Source: Inia geoffrensis
Taxonomy: Eukaryota > Chordata > Mammalia > Artiodactyla > Iniidae
Length of the DNA: 64,000 bases
Direction of reading: 5' to 3'
Assembly (NCBI GenBank): GCA_036417435.1
Contig: CM070919.1
Span: forward strand, 33,844,318 to 33,908,317
Shown here in pieces: positions 1 to 10,668 of the stretch. Numbering within the stretch: position 1 is the stretch's first letter; each line of letters starts with the position of its first letter. Made by a program: the position numbers and the translations under genes. A model generated the notes under the pieces. That model did not search any database. It worked only from the letters and a program-made list of their open reading frames with translations, and had not been told where the DNA came from.

Positions 1-399
1 TCTCTTTAATGTCACTTTTTTCATGGGTGTAGCTCTACTCTTCTTATTTATATCCCACAAAGTATGCTAACACTACTGTCATTTCAATTATTTTTACAGA
101 ATAATCTTTTTTCCCACTACGGTCTTCTTAACGTGCTCTCATTTTCAAAATTCTCTCTCAAAACAGTGAACATTTTCAGTTAGATTTCAGTAGTAACAAA
201 CATTGCCAATGATGAACTGAAAGTTAACAAAAAAGATTCACAAAATGCTAAAAGAAACACTCATCATTTTATGTTTTCTAATTCTTTTTAAATTGTAAAT
301 GAAGTTGTAAGAGAACCTATGTCTTTGGTGTTGAGTCAACTGTTTATTTCTAAAAACTGTCACAGAGGTACCTCAGCCTGTTTAATATTGAACAGATTA
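1..399. other. Unannotated AT-rich sequence
   Basis: I see no recognisable repeat, exon or RNA gene. The one reading frame that begins here runs into the MITE at 400 and looks like chance. Confidence 0.5.
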
Positions 400-534
400 C
401 AGTCCTCCCTCTGTATGTGCAGGAGATTGGTTTCAGGACCCTCATGGATACCAAAATTCCTGGATGCTCAAGTCCCTTACAGAGGGCCCTGCATATCCGC
501 AAACTTGGAAACCGTGGATATGGAGAGCCAACTG
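400..534 (+). mobile_element. MER2-like Tigger MITE (non-autonomous DNA transposon)
   Basis: The element starts with cagtcctccctctgtat and ends with its approximate inverse, atatggagagccaactg. A TA dinucleotide flanks each side (398-399 and 535-536), as expected for a Tc1/mariner-Tigger insertion. The text between (ggattggtttcaggaccc-like, ataccaaaattcc, tgctcaagtccctta) matches my memory of the MER2 left end. At about 135 bp it is shorter than a full MER2, so it is probably internally deleted. No transposase is encoded. Confidence 0.72.
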
Positions 535-696
535 TACGACAGTAGCACTGATTCAGCTTCTATTCGTATCAAGATATTAAGCCTGACCCCAAGCTCCCAC
601 TTCAACCGGGGTGTCCATAAATAATACTGACTCTATTGTTTTCAACAATGCCTTGTGGTATACATTACTCCACAGTCTGATTAAACCTGGCGCTCT

Positions 697-1046
697 TTGA
701 AAACACTACTGGGTGCACATGCCCCTAGACGGAGTATACTACAGCTGCTGGCTATGAGCTGGGGAGAGAAGGAGCCCCATCTTCTGGGCCACATGTGTCC
801 AGAGTGGAGTTTCCACCAGTCTGAGCTGGGGGTTGGTGGGCAAGGCAACATGTTGTGTCTCAAGTGCCAGAATCGCACTGTTTTTACTGAGATTTATTAG
901 GTTTTCTTGAAAAAATGCTTCTGCACTTGCTGGACGCCCTCAGGACAATCTCCAGACACTTCAGATGGTTTTTGTTTTTATAATTTCCACCAGTTATGGT
1001 TGTTTCACTGAGGAGTGATCTTGCAGAGCTCCTCAGGATGCCGTTC
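697..1046 (-). repeat. Possible ancient L1 5'-end fragment
   Basis: Read on the minus strand, the block resembles the 5' UTR of old L1M elements as I remember it. Cues are a run ending in ctcctcagtgaaacaacc, then tgtcctgagggcgtccagca, then cccagaagatggggctcc. Short overlapping ORFs on both strands here are not convincing. The family call is recall only, and this could be another old repeat. Confidence 0.3.
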
Positions 1047-2636
1047 CAAGTACATATTTTTTTATATTAAAGATAAAACTCATATAATTTATTTTCAGAT
1101 AAATTTACAAGTGTTGCTCTATCACGTCCTGAAACACAGCAAAGCCACAATCTTCCCTTGAGGGTAGATGGTTAAGAGTCAAGCTAGTGTCTGGGTTTCA
1201 TCAAACAACCCAGATGACTCCAGGGTACCAGCCTGAGTAAGATGCCATCCCCCCAACACAGTGCATACTTCAGTTGCAAGAAGCTGGATGAAATTGTGCT
1301 TTGTCAGGACCTGCTCTGGGAGGGCTATCCCACTCCCCAACAAGTTTGATATCTTTTGGCAAATAAGTAGAACTAATATACACTTATGGTGATGGTTTGT
1401 GTGTACAGTGTAAGACCATCATCAAGCCATCCCTCATCACGAACGTAGCACCCAACTCCTCAAACATTCACTAAATCTCTAAGTAATTCCATTTGAAGCC
1501 ATTTGTTATTATTATTTTGATTCTTTTTGTTGACTCTACCCACTATTCAGCTTGGATCATTATTCAACAAAATGCCTGCAGTTCGTAAATAATAATAGTA
1601 ACAACAATAGCTAAACTCCTTCCCTCAACCCTTAGGCTCCAACTATATAGCAAAAAAGTCACAGAGAACAATCAGGATTGAGAAAGGGCCTTAAATACCT
1701 GCTTCTCCCCCCTAATTTTTCCCAAGACAAATTATGACAGCAAAGCTCTATTTCTCCTAAAGTGATCCCAATTATATGGCTCAGTAAGAGAGGGCATATC
1801 GTCAATATAAAGATCCTGTGCTTCACAGCAAGCTCCCCAATGCTTAATAGTGCCCCACACATAATGGACTCGTTATACGTTTGCCGTTTAGGTTAATAAA
1901 TGAACGTATGGCTGTTTAGTAAAATCTGCTTCCACACCAGAAACGTCGAAAAGCATGGCACCTGCATTTTAAAAACTTAGAGGAATCCCTTCTTGCTGTT
2001 TAACCCAGAACCACCTGAAATGAATGAAGAGCAGACTTGAATGACACCTTCCTTTCATGAAGCAAGATCCTGCCTGGGTGGTAAATAAAAGAAACCTGGG
2101 CAGACTCCACTCACGCTCTGAGCTGACTGAGGGAAGAGGGAGGACAGACGCAGGGTAGATGGGGGTAATATCAAGATTTCACCAGCGGATCTAAAACCAA
2201 TGGCAACACAGGTAGAAGTTCAGTTAGAAACGGTACAGTGCATTTCGGCCGTTTCTTAGCAACCGGGCCCCTCAGCACTACTCACCATCGCGTTGACTGA
2301 TCTCCATCACAGTGATCACGGCAGGCAAGGTATGTGCGCCCGACTTCCGCTACCTGAGGGAAGCTCTGATGTGACATCAGAACTTATTTCTGCAACTGTC
2401 TGGAAAAATCCATACTTGACTTTTTCCCATCTTCTCCAGCTGTAGAATATCTGCACTGGCAAAATAAAAGCAGAATAAAAATGAGGATTCTTTCTTTTTC
2501 TCATATCGGCCTGAGCTATTTAAGTACCTTAAAAAAAAAAAATTCTGAAACGTATCACTATAGTTTCCTACATCGTGGTGAGTGCATGGAAAATAATAGA
2601 CAAATCAAAAGACATACGAGTGGAAACGAAGGCACA
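1047..2636. other. Unannotated stretch with a small CpG-bearing patch
   Basis: Mostly featureless. A short patch near 2230-2350 keeps several CpGs and contains a donor-like gcaag/gtatgt at about 2330, but no open exon or promoter accompanies it. A run of A lies near 2530. Confidence 0.4.
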
Positions 2637-2796
2637 TGCCCCACAAAGTCTGTGAGTTGAAGTCCTAACTCCCAGGACCTTAAAGTGGAACCGTATTTGG
2701 AGACACAGCCTTTAAAGAGGTGATTACGTTAAAATGGGATCCCTGAAGTGGGCCCTACTCCAGTATGATTGGTACCCTTATAAGAAGAGGAGATTA

Positions 2797-2838
<42 letters not shown>

Positions 2839-3026
2839 GATAACAGAAAGGCGCAGTCAGGAGGCAGCCACCTGCAAGCAAAGGAAGGAGGACTCAGAAG
2901 AAACCAAGTCTGCCTATACCTTGATCTCAGAGTTCTAGCTTCCAGAATGGTAAGAAAATTGAATTCTGTGGTTTAAATTACCCACTATGTGGTATTTTGG
3001 TACGGAAGCCCTGGCAAACTAATACA
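2637..3026 (+). mobile_element. MLT1-like ERVL-MaLR solo LTR
   Basis: Diagnostic stretches appear in the expected order: ttgaagtcctaact, gtatttggagacacagcc, gtgggccctactccagtatgattggt, ccttataagaagagga, and near the end gtggtattttggtacggaagccctggcaaactaataca. These match the non-autonomous MaLR LTR consensus I recall. It is well diverged and therefore old. Its middle carries the CA microsatellite at 2799. No internal retroviral region flanks it. Confidence 0.75.
2799..2837. repeat. (AC)n microsatellite
   Basis: An uninterrupted AC run of about 39 bp inside the MLT1-like LTR, at the point where the LTR consensus itself carries a short gacacagacacaca stretch, which probably seeded the expansion. 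Confidence 0.95.
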
Positions 3027-3470
3027 CTTCCAATGTTTGCCTTTGAAACGGAGGTACGGGTCCACAATCCTTTCTATTTTCAAAATTCTCGGAATTGGAC
3101 ATTTAAAAGATTTAAAAATAATTTAGAACGTGTGCCATTTATTATGTCAATCACCAGCAGTGGACCATGAGGGTTCTGCAGAGAAATGTGTGACTATTCC
3201 TACTAAAGTTGAAACATAAAATACAAAGAATGTCCCATCAGTTCCAGTCAGGATTTGATACAAAATGACTGGTGGCAAACGAAAATAACCAAGAATTAAC
3301 CTGGAACACACTCTATTCCTGAAACAAAACATTAGAATTGGGTAGAACTAATTAATGAGTAAAGGTAGTATTCTATATTGACTGCCTTATTTTATAATTT
3401 TATAAGGTGAATATTTAATGATTTGTTGGTCTGTTTTTCAGTCCAAGTCTGTATTTCAAAAAACCAGTCA
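3027..3470. other. Unannotated sequence
   Basis: AT-rich DNA between the MLT1-like LTR and the first SINE. Nothing recognised. Confidence 0.5.
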
Positions 3471-3686
3471 GGGGCTTCCCTGGTGGCGCAGTGGTTGAGG
3501 GTCCGCCTGCCGATGCAGGGGACGCGGGTTCGTGCCCCGGTCCGGGAAGATCCCACATGCCGCGGAGCGGCTGGGCCCGTGAGCCATGGCCGCGGAGCCT
3601 GCGCGTCCGGAGCCTGTGCTCCGCAACGGGAGAGGCCACAGCAGCGAGAGGGCCACGTACCGCAATAAAACAAAAACAAAAACAGC
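3471..3686 (+). mobile_element. CHR-type tRNA-derived SINE (short form)
   Basis: It opens with ggggcttccctggtggcgca, which includes the Pol III A box, and has the B box ggttcgtgcccc about 45 bp further on. The body is the short form (gccatggccgcggagcctgc, caacgggagaggcc). The tail is aataaaacaaaaacaaaaa. Possible duplicated flanks are accagtca on the left and gccagtaca on the right, imperfectly matched. Non-coding; frames through it are SINE translations. Confidence 0.93.
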
Positions 3687-4512
3687 CAGTACATCCCTGA
3701 TTAACAGCTACTTTGCTGATATAAGAGACTCCAAGTGATTCTCCTACCTCCCCCCACCCCCCAGCCCCCCACAAACCTATATCTCTGGAAATGCAGATGT
3801 ACCTGGACAAAGTATACTCATCAGAACTTCAAGTAAATTCAGGTGGTCCTCCAACTTAGAAAACATTTCTCCTCCATTGTTAGACTAAATTCTCAATGCC
3901 TGGTTACTCTTCAGTTATAGATCGGCTTGTAAGTTTTGTTGTTATTGTTTTTAAAGTTCATTACCCTTACATTCTGAACAGAGCAAAAGTGATCTAGCTG
4001 TCACAGTAAGGAGGCCATCAAGATGGATCCTAAATATCCACTGGATACTTATCACCAGTTAACGAGCTTATACTGCCCAGTGATGATACTTCCTTCTACT
4101 GACCAGAAATAATATGTTAGAAGAGAAAATTGTATGCATGTCCCAGCGAAGCACCAACACTTCTTATCCAACTAAAGCTCCTTTCAATCACCTTGTTGGC
4201 CTAAATCCTTCTGATACAGAAAATCTAGGGTGTAATTCTGCCCATCGTGGTGCTGTCAGGGATTATTCCTCAGACTTCTTGTGGATCACTGAAAATCACT
4301 GCACCAGTTAACTCACGGACATAGACTGAGTTCAGAAGAACCTGTGATCAGCCCTTCAGAAACCTCCAATCTAAATCCCTAGATTGGCTGGCTTCTCTCC
4401 TTACGATGGAAGTTCCAGCCAAGGAAGGAAAAATATATAACCAGTGATCTCTTTCTTTTACAAACATTTTTCTCTTTAAGACAACATGGTTTTGTAATTG
4501 GCTACAGACCAT
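3687..4512. other. Unannotated sequence with a C-rich run
   Basis: No repeat or exon recognised. A C-rich run (about 3748-3771) is the only compositional feature. A 65-codon frame at 4114-4311 has no recognisable domain. Confidence 0.45.
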
Positions 4513-5171
4513 TGTATTGGGTTGAATATTGTCCCCCCAAAATTCATGTCTACCTGGATTCTTAATATTGTGGAAATTGTGTCTTTGCATATGTAATTAG
4601 TTAAGATGATGTTACACTGGATAGGGTGGGCCCTAAATTCAACAGCTGGTGTACTTACAAGATGTCCTTACAAGAAAGCCAAGTCAAGTCTCAGACACAC
4701 ATGAAGAGAAGTCCAGGTGTAGAAAGGTGGGTATAGGGGGCTTCCCTGGTGGCACAGTGGTTAAGAATCTGCCTGCCAATGCAGGGGAGACGGGTTCGAG
4801 CCCTGGTCCGGGAAGATCCCGCATGCCGCGGGGCAACAAAGCCCGTGCGCCACAACTACTGAGCCTGCGCTCTAGACCCCCCCGGGCCACAACTACTGAA
4901 GCCCATGGGCTTTAGAGCCTGGGCTCTGCAACAAGAGAAGCCACCACAGTGAGAAGCCCGCGCACCGCAACGAAAACCCAATGCAGCCAAAAATAAATAA
5001 ATTAGAAAAAAAAAAAAAGAAAGAAAGAAATGCAGGTACAAGCCAAGGAACTCCAAAGATGACCGCTAGAAGCTAGGGGAGACACATGGAAATGGGAGAG
5101 AATATACATTTCTATAGCTTTAAGCAATCTCCTTTGTGAAACTTTCTTGCAGAAGCCCTAGGGAGCTAACA
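4513..5171 (+). mobile_element. MLT1-like LTR interrupted by a SINE
   Basis: The left part (4513 to about 4736) carries tattgggttgaatattgtcc, catatgtaattagttaagatg and gatagggtgggccctaa. After the SINE the same LTR resumes with tacaagccaaggaactcc and ends at agccctagggagctaaca. The two halves join into one MaLR-type LTR without an obvious gap, so the LTR came first and the SINE inserted later. Confidence 0.75.
4737..5030 (+). mobile_element. CHR-type SINE (long form) nested in an LTR
   Basis: Starts ggggcttccctggtggcaca, with B box ggttcgagccc. The middle is the long form (ccacaactactgagcctgcg, then ccacaactactgaagccc). It ends aaaaataaataaattag followed by an A-rich run with gaaa repeats. 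The flanks ggtata (left) and ggtaca (right) may be the remains of its target duplication. CpG decay and length suggest an older subfamily than the copies at 31286 or 45761. Confidence 0.93.
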
Positions 5172-7239
5172 GAACCATAAGTAATCTCATCAGAGGAGCT
5201 ATTCCTTGAAGATAGCACCAATCAATGTTGGACTGAAATACAGTGAAACACCTTTGGGTTTTCACAGAATTTCCAACAACTTTAGTAGGTCAATAATTGT
5301 AGGACGATGAGAAACACCTGGTCAATGAAATCTCAGCCCCCAGTTTTTAGAAAAAGCAGCGCCTGGTTCAAAAGCAGATTCTAACTACACCTTCAACCGT
5401 GCAAAGCCTCTACTCAGCTGTGCAGTATCACCTAGTCTGTTCTAATCCCTGGTTCTCAACTGGAGCCACTAAATCTTGCCCTGGTTACTTTGGGGAGTAT
5501 TATTTTGCTTATTCACAGATTTAGGATTAAAACCAATCCCAAAGGTTTAGAATAAGAAAAGAAATCAGGTAGTATGTTCTTTGTATAGAGACGGAAGAGG
5601 ATGGTATGAAATAGGTATAGTTAATACAGTTTTCCATTATATTACTCAATTGAGGAACATGGGAATTTTTACTAAAATAATATTTTTATTCTTCTTAGAA
5701 CTTAATTTCTTTCAATAAATCAAAATACAAATGGCACTAAAATACAATGCCTTCTCAGTTTTAAAGGTATTTGCATCTTATTAGTCAAATAGAAAATTTG
5801 GACTTGCAGCAACAATTTCTGCTTTCTTCTCAAAATACATTTAGAGTTTATTCTGTGAGAACTCTTTTTTACCTAACTCCTAAAATGTTTTGAGAACGTG
5901 AAAACATTAGCCAACCCAAGAGCCCATTTTCCATCACGAAATACTCAACACAAATTATGCCAAACCTCAACCCTAAATTTATCCTTCAGTACAAGCAACA
6001 GAAACACAGGTTTCATTACGAAAATGTGGTTATTACTAATTCGCAATTCAGTGCCTTTTCAATGGACTTGTTTTCAGTAGCCCTACTGAAATCTTAGAGA
6101 ACATTTTTTCAACTTAAAAATTATTTAGCAGCTTGTCACTTTAATTTTAAAGTGATTATATATCTGTCTATGCCATGTAGCTAATGATTATTCAAAACAG
6201 TATTTAAAACAGGTGTCATTATTTTTAAATAGTGTAACTATTAGAGTTGCTGCGCACACAAGCCAGTTTTTCATTCTTGAAAATGTACCCTTTGACAAAG
6301 CACACAGGATATTAAGAAAGAATATGGGCAAGAAGATGGCGTTGTGTTTTGTTTTTGATTTTTTAAAGAGGAAATGCAGTGGCTCTATCTACCCCAGAAA
6401 AAAATACCTCTTATATGATGAGATTGAGCTTTCAATGAGTCAAATTTCAGATGAGGATGTTGTTATGATCAATAAAACTTTATTATTCGTTCCTGAACCA
6501 AAACCTCATTAAAGACAGGAACACCTCTTGTGGGTACTGTCGATGGCATTGCCCTTTTGAGAGTCATGAGGCACAGGCGGCTTCCTCTCTCCAGAGCCTG
6601 CCTTGGCATTCCATCCACTACATGTGTGAATGAAACACAATAGGCATTTGCTGTAATAGCCTTCTTAGGTAAAGTCCACTGACATTTCCAGTCAATCAAA
6701 CCACAAACAAATGGCCTTGGAATATTAATGATCCTTCTGCTGAATACACATTTTCATTTAAAGTAGAAAAGTACATGCAGTTGTCCCATTCTATGTTTGT
6801 TCCCTTGACAGTACCTGTTAGGAGCATAATTTAATTCTACACGAACAGTATTTTGCCATGTTGTGTATTACCAGTAACCCCAAACTGCAGTGTTGATATA
6901 TAAAAGGAAATATTCTGAAAAAGATCAAGTTCACAACATCTTCGATGTATTCCTGGCTTAAAACTGAAGTTTAGAGCAGTCACAATTTTCATAACCAGGA
7001 ACATGTGCAAAATAGGTAAAAATGAAGGGGAGAAAAAGACATAAATTAGACCAAGAACTAGGTCAGGAGCCCTTCGTTCATCACTGCGTTGCTGTACTGA
7101 GGCAGGGGAGCTAGCCCGCCGTTCTGGTAGCTGATCTTGGAGCCCAGATTTAGCCTCTGGCTTCGCCTCTGGAAAAATACTTTAACAGCTAAATCTATAT
7201 AAAAATCCACACCTTTCAATTATCCCTGCCTGAGAATGG
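5172..7239. other. Unannotated 2-kb stretch with one unexplained ORF
   Basis: Holds a plus-strand frame at 6213-6512 (99 codons, opening MSLFLNSVTIRV). It has no recognisable domain, no evident ribosome-start context and no flanking splice signals I trust. A ctggttctcaactgg stretch at about 5450 is reminiscent of a MER5-type terminus but too short to call. Otherwise nothing. Confidence 0.4.
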
Positions 7240-7876
7240 CTTTTTTTTTTTTTAACATCTTTATTGGAGTATAATTGCTTTACAATGGTGTGTTAGTTTC
7301 TGCTTTATAACAAAGTGAATCAGTTATACATATACATATGTTCCCGTATCTCTTCCCTCTTGCATCTCCCTCCCTCTCACCCTCCCTATCCCACCCCTCT
7401 AGATGGTCACAAAGCACGGAGCTGATCTCCCTGTGCTACGTGGCTGCTTCCCACTAGCTATCTATTTTATGTTTGGTAGTGTATATATGTACATGCCACT
7501 CTCTCACTTTGTCACAGCTTACCCTTCCTCCTCCCCATATCCACAAGTCCATGCTCTAGTAGGTCTGTGTCTTTATTCCTGTCTTACCCCTAGGTTCTTC
7601 ATGACTTTTTTTTTTCTTAGATTCTATATATATATGTGTTAGCATAGGGTATTTGTTTTTCTCTTTCTGACTTACTTCACTCTGTATGACAGACTGTAGG
7701 TCCATCCACCTCACTACAAATAACTCAATTTCGTTTCTTTTTATGGCTGAGTAATATTCCATTGTGTATATATGTGCCACTTCTTCTTTATCCATTCATC
7801 TGTTGATGGACACTTAGGTTGCTTCCATGTCCTGGCTATTGTAAATAGAGCTGCAATGAACATTTTGGTACATGAC
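7240..7876 (-). mobile_element. 5'-truncated L1 3' end (cetartiodactyl type)
   Basis: The left edge is a T-run (poly-A on the minus strand), followed by the complement of the 3' end aatataattccaataaagatgt-type sequence that also ends the L1 at 40017-41501. The minus-strand frame at 7556-7795 retains the ORF2 carboxy-terminal segment ([15 protein letters not shown], then SEVSQKEKNKY). About 635 bp survive. It is colinear with, and opposite in orientation to, the end of the 41-kb copy. Confidence 0.92.
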
Positions 7877-9469
7877 TTTTCAGCGATGTGCCCAAGATCA
7901 AAACAAGGTTAATGCATTTACCATTTTTCTAAAAAATGGTTTTCAAGGATAGCTATAGGGAGGGACCAGGAGTTGCCTGCCTTTGCCAGGCAAATCTCCC
8001 GGCAAACTTCATATCTCAAATGCCTACAACAAAGGAAGGTGACATAGCTTAGAAGATGCAAGTACATTGTCACAAGGTGAAGGGTCGTGTCCTTTCTTCA
8101 GGGAATTTAACTGTAATATAATAAGAAAATAATAAGAGTATTGAGGATAAATTGGAGTTTCTATTTTGTTGCTTTTTATGTATATGGATTTCCAAAATTG
8201 AATTTTGACAATAAAGATGTGTTGTATTATTGTAAATGACCAAATTTCTTCCTTGAAGCTAGGAGATTAAGAAAGTTATTAGGCAGATAACAGTAATATA
8301 CCACACATTCACATTTTTACAGAACTTTAACATTTTTCTTTGGCAATAGTCTTTGGCAACATACGTGAAACATGTATTGCTCACAACATACATCCTTTAC
8401 ATATAATAATACATGTTTGTGCAGCAAAGGCCTACAAAGGGAAAATAGAGTAAAAGACCCTGAGCACAACTTTAAACTTACTCCTGGTGACAGAAGTCAA
8501 TGAACCTCGAGTGTAAGACACAAACATCACTGCATAGAACAGAGAGATACACTGCATGGTTGCTGTATGCTGCAAAGTAGAAATACTGAGAGAGAAACAA
8601 AATTAAACTTGGAAACTTTGTTTTAATAGTGGACTGATCTCTGACCTTAGACACAAGTGTTTTCTACCCTACCCCTAGAAAAATACCTAAACATTGACTA
8701 TTTAGGGGTTGGTTTGGGGTCAGTATGAATAGAGTCTCAAATAACAAAAACGATAACAATAACAAAAAACCTTAGGTTCTACTTTCTGGTGCAGACGTCA
8801 AAGTTGAGCAGGATTCACCAATCTGTGCTGTTACCTACGTGACTTCTGTAAACCGGAATGTGAATCAGGTGGGAGATTTATAGCAGAAAAATGATTTAAA
8901 TGTCTCGTTCCTGCAGTTAAAGCCTTTGTGGGGAGAACAGATCGTTAGCTTGGTGAAATCAGATGTGTTTATTTTCTGTAGATTTTGTTTATCCTTTTTT
9001 TTTTTAAACTCATTTTCTTTAAACCTTCTATCCTTATATTCCTACTCTTCACATAAGCACTAAACAAAGTTTTAATGTTATTAACTATTAATAATGATTT
9101 AATGTTAATAATGACTAGATGTAGAGCTATTTAGAGCCTCTGTAATTGTAGTATCTAACACCCATAACTAATAACATCACAGAACTGTAAAATACCTACT
9201 CTATAAAAGTATTTTATCAGGAAAAATTCTGCATTTTCACACACTTAACAAAGCAACGGCTTTTTAAAGTAGGCATATTAGGTAAATATAATTAAAAAAC
9301 TGGTCAATTAAATTTAAAAGACTACATCAACAAGATTGTGTGTTCAGTACCACTGAGGTGAATTGATAATCTGATTGAGTTTTCCACAATGGAAAGAGCT
9401 GTATAAAATTACTTAAAGGATAAAGTTAAGTGAGTGTGTGTAAGGCAGATGTGTGTGTGTCTGTGTGTG
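7877..9469. other. Unannotated sequence with a TG-rich end
   Basis: AT-rich with no identifiable repeat, apart from a T-run at about 8996 and a broken TG microsatellite at 9432-9472. Confidence 0.45.
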
Positions 9470-9472
9470 TGT

Positions 9473-9640
9473 TGGACTAAAAATCAGATGACCCATGTTC
9501 TGCTTCTAGTTAAATGATTTTGTGTAAGTCAGCTACCTTCCCTCTGGGTCAATATTTTTAATCTGAAAAATGGGGACACCAAGATCTGACTTGCCACACA
9601 AAGTCATCCTGATAAGATATATGTGAAGGCAAAATGAAAA
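9473..9640 (+). repeat. MIR SINE fragment
   Basis: Weak but ordered similarity to MIR: a region like cccatgttctgcttctagtt, then tttgtgtaagtcagctaccttcc, then tttttaatctgaaaaatgggga. Strongly diverged, as expected of an ancient mammalian SINE. Confidence 0.55.
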
Positions 9641-10330
9641 TTACAGAGTGTTTTGTCATTAATTAGCTGCTTTTAGAAGCAGATATGAACAAGACAGATG
9701 AAGAATAGTAATGGAAAGAAAGGGAGAGAGTAAACTGAAATAATCCACCTAATGTAATTTTGTTTTTCACAATATTAAACTGGTGAGAGGTAGAAAATTT
9801 GTCAATTGGCTGCTACCCAACAACAAATAAATTATCTACCCGATTTTTTACCCATAAATTCACTGAAAAGATGAGTTGTTTTGGCAACATGTCAACACAG
9901 CCAGAGAAAAATTTAACCTTCTCTAACCTCCATTATCTACCTGAATTTGAAACCAAATGCAGATGGAGAATTCATTATTGAGTGACAACCTCTATCATAA
10001 TTAAAAAACATGGGATCTATTTCTAAAGTGGAGGTCAGGCAAAGGGCAAAGAAATGTCTGACCCTCTCCATGCATTATCCCAAGATTTCTCAACGTGAAA
10101 ATTTTTCAGCTGTTTCCAGCAGATACACTGAGCTATGACTGACTAGCTAATACAACTATGACAGAAAATTCTAAGTGCTATTAATTACCCACTAGAGTAC
10201 AATAGTCAAAAGGTGAAAATCAGAATAAATTCTAGAATATCTGCAGATTCCGCTTACAAAAGTGCATAAACTTAAACATTCTCTTTCAAATGGACCCACT
10301 TATACCAATATAATGTGACTAAATTAAATC
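9641..10330. other. Unannotated sequence
   Basis: AT-rich. A 60-codon frame at 9799 shows no domain. Nothing else seen. Confidence 0.45.
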
Positions 10331-10346
10331 CACAGTGCAATTTTTT

Positions 10347-10652
10347 TTTAAGGGAATTCCTTTTTTTAAAAAAATTATTTATTTATTTTTGGCTGTGTTG
10401 GGTCTTCGTTTCTGTGCAAGGGCTTTCTCTAGCTGCAGCGAGCGGGGGCCACTCTTCATGGCGATGTGCGGGCCTCTCACTATCGCGGCCTCTCTTGTTG
10501 CGGAGCACAGGCTCCACATGCGCAGGCTCAGTAGTTGTGGCTCACCGGCCCAGTTGCTCCGCGGCATGTGGGATCCTCCCAGACGAGGGCTCGAACCCGT
10601 GTCCCCTGCATTGGCAGGCAGATTCTCAACCGCTGTGCCACCGGGGAAGCCC
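10347..10652 (-). mobile_element. CHR-type SINE (long form) with 16-bp target-site duplication
   Basis: On the minus strand it runs from gggcttccccggtggcacag through the A and B boxes (ggttcgagccc) to aaaaataaataaataa. Perfect direct repeats, cacagtgcaatttttt, lie at 10331-10346 and 10653-10668 and fix the insertion limits. Between the A-rich tail and the left repeat sits a non-A segment (aaggaattccctt on the minus strand), so the retroposed RNA ended beyond its A-rich tail. Confidence 0.95.
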
Positions 10653-10668
10653 CACAGTGCAATTTTTT

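Noticed and set aside
3392..3810. Overlapping ORFs of up to 131 codons on both strands
   Set aside because: They translate the CHR SINE in several frames. The same peptides recur at 10.3, 15.6, 24.4, 31.1, 41.4, 45.7 and 57.6 kb.
5445..5510. MER5-like terminus (ctggttctcaactgg)
   Set aside because: Only about 15 bp resemble the family and no second end is found, so it is noted in the gap description but not called.
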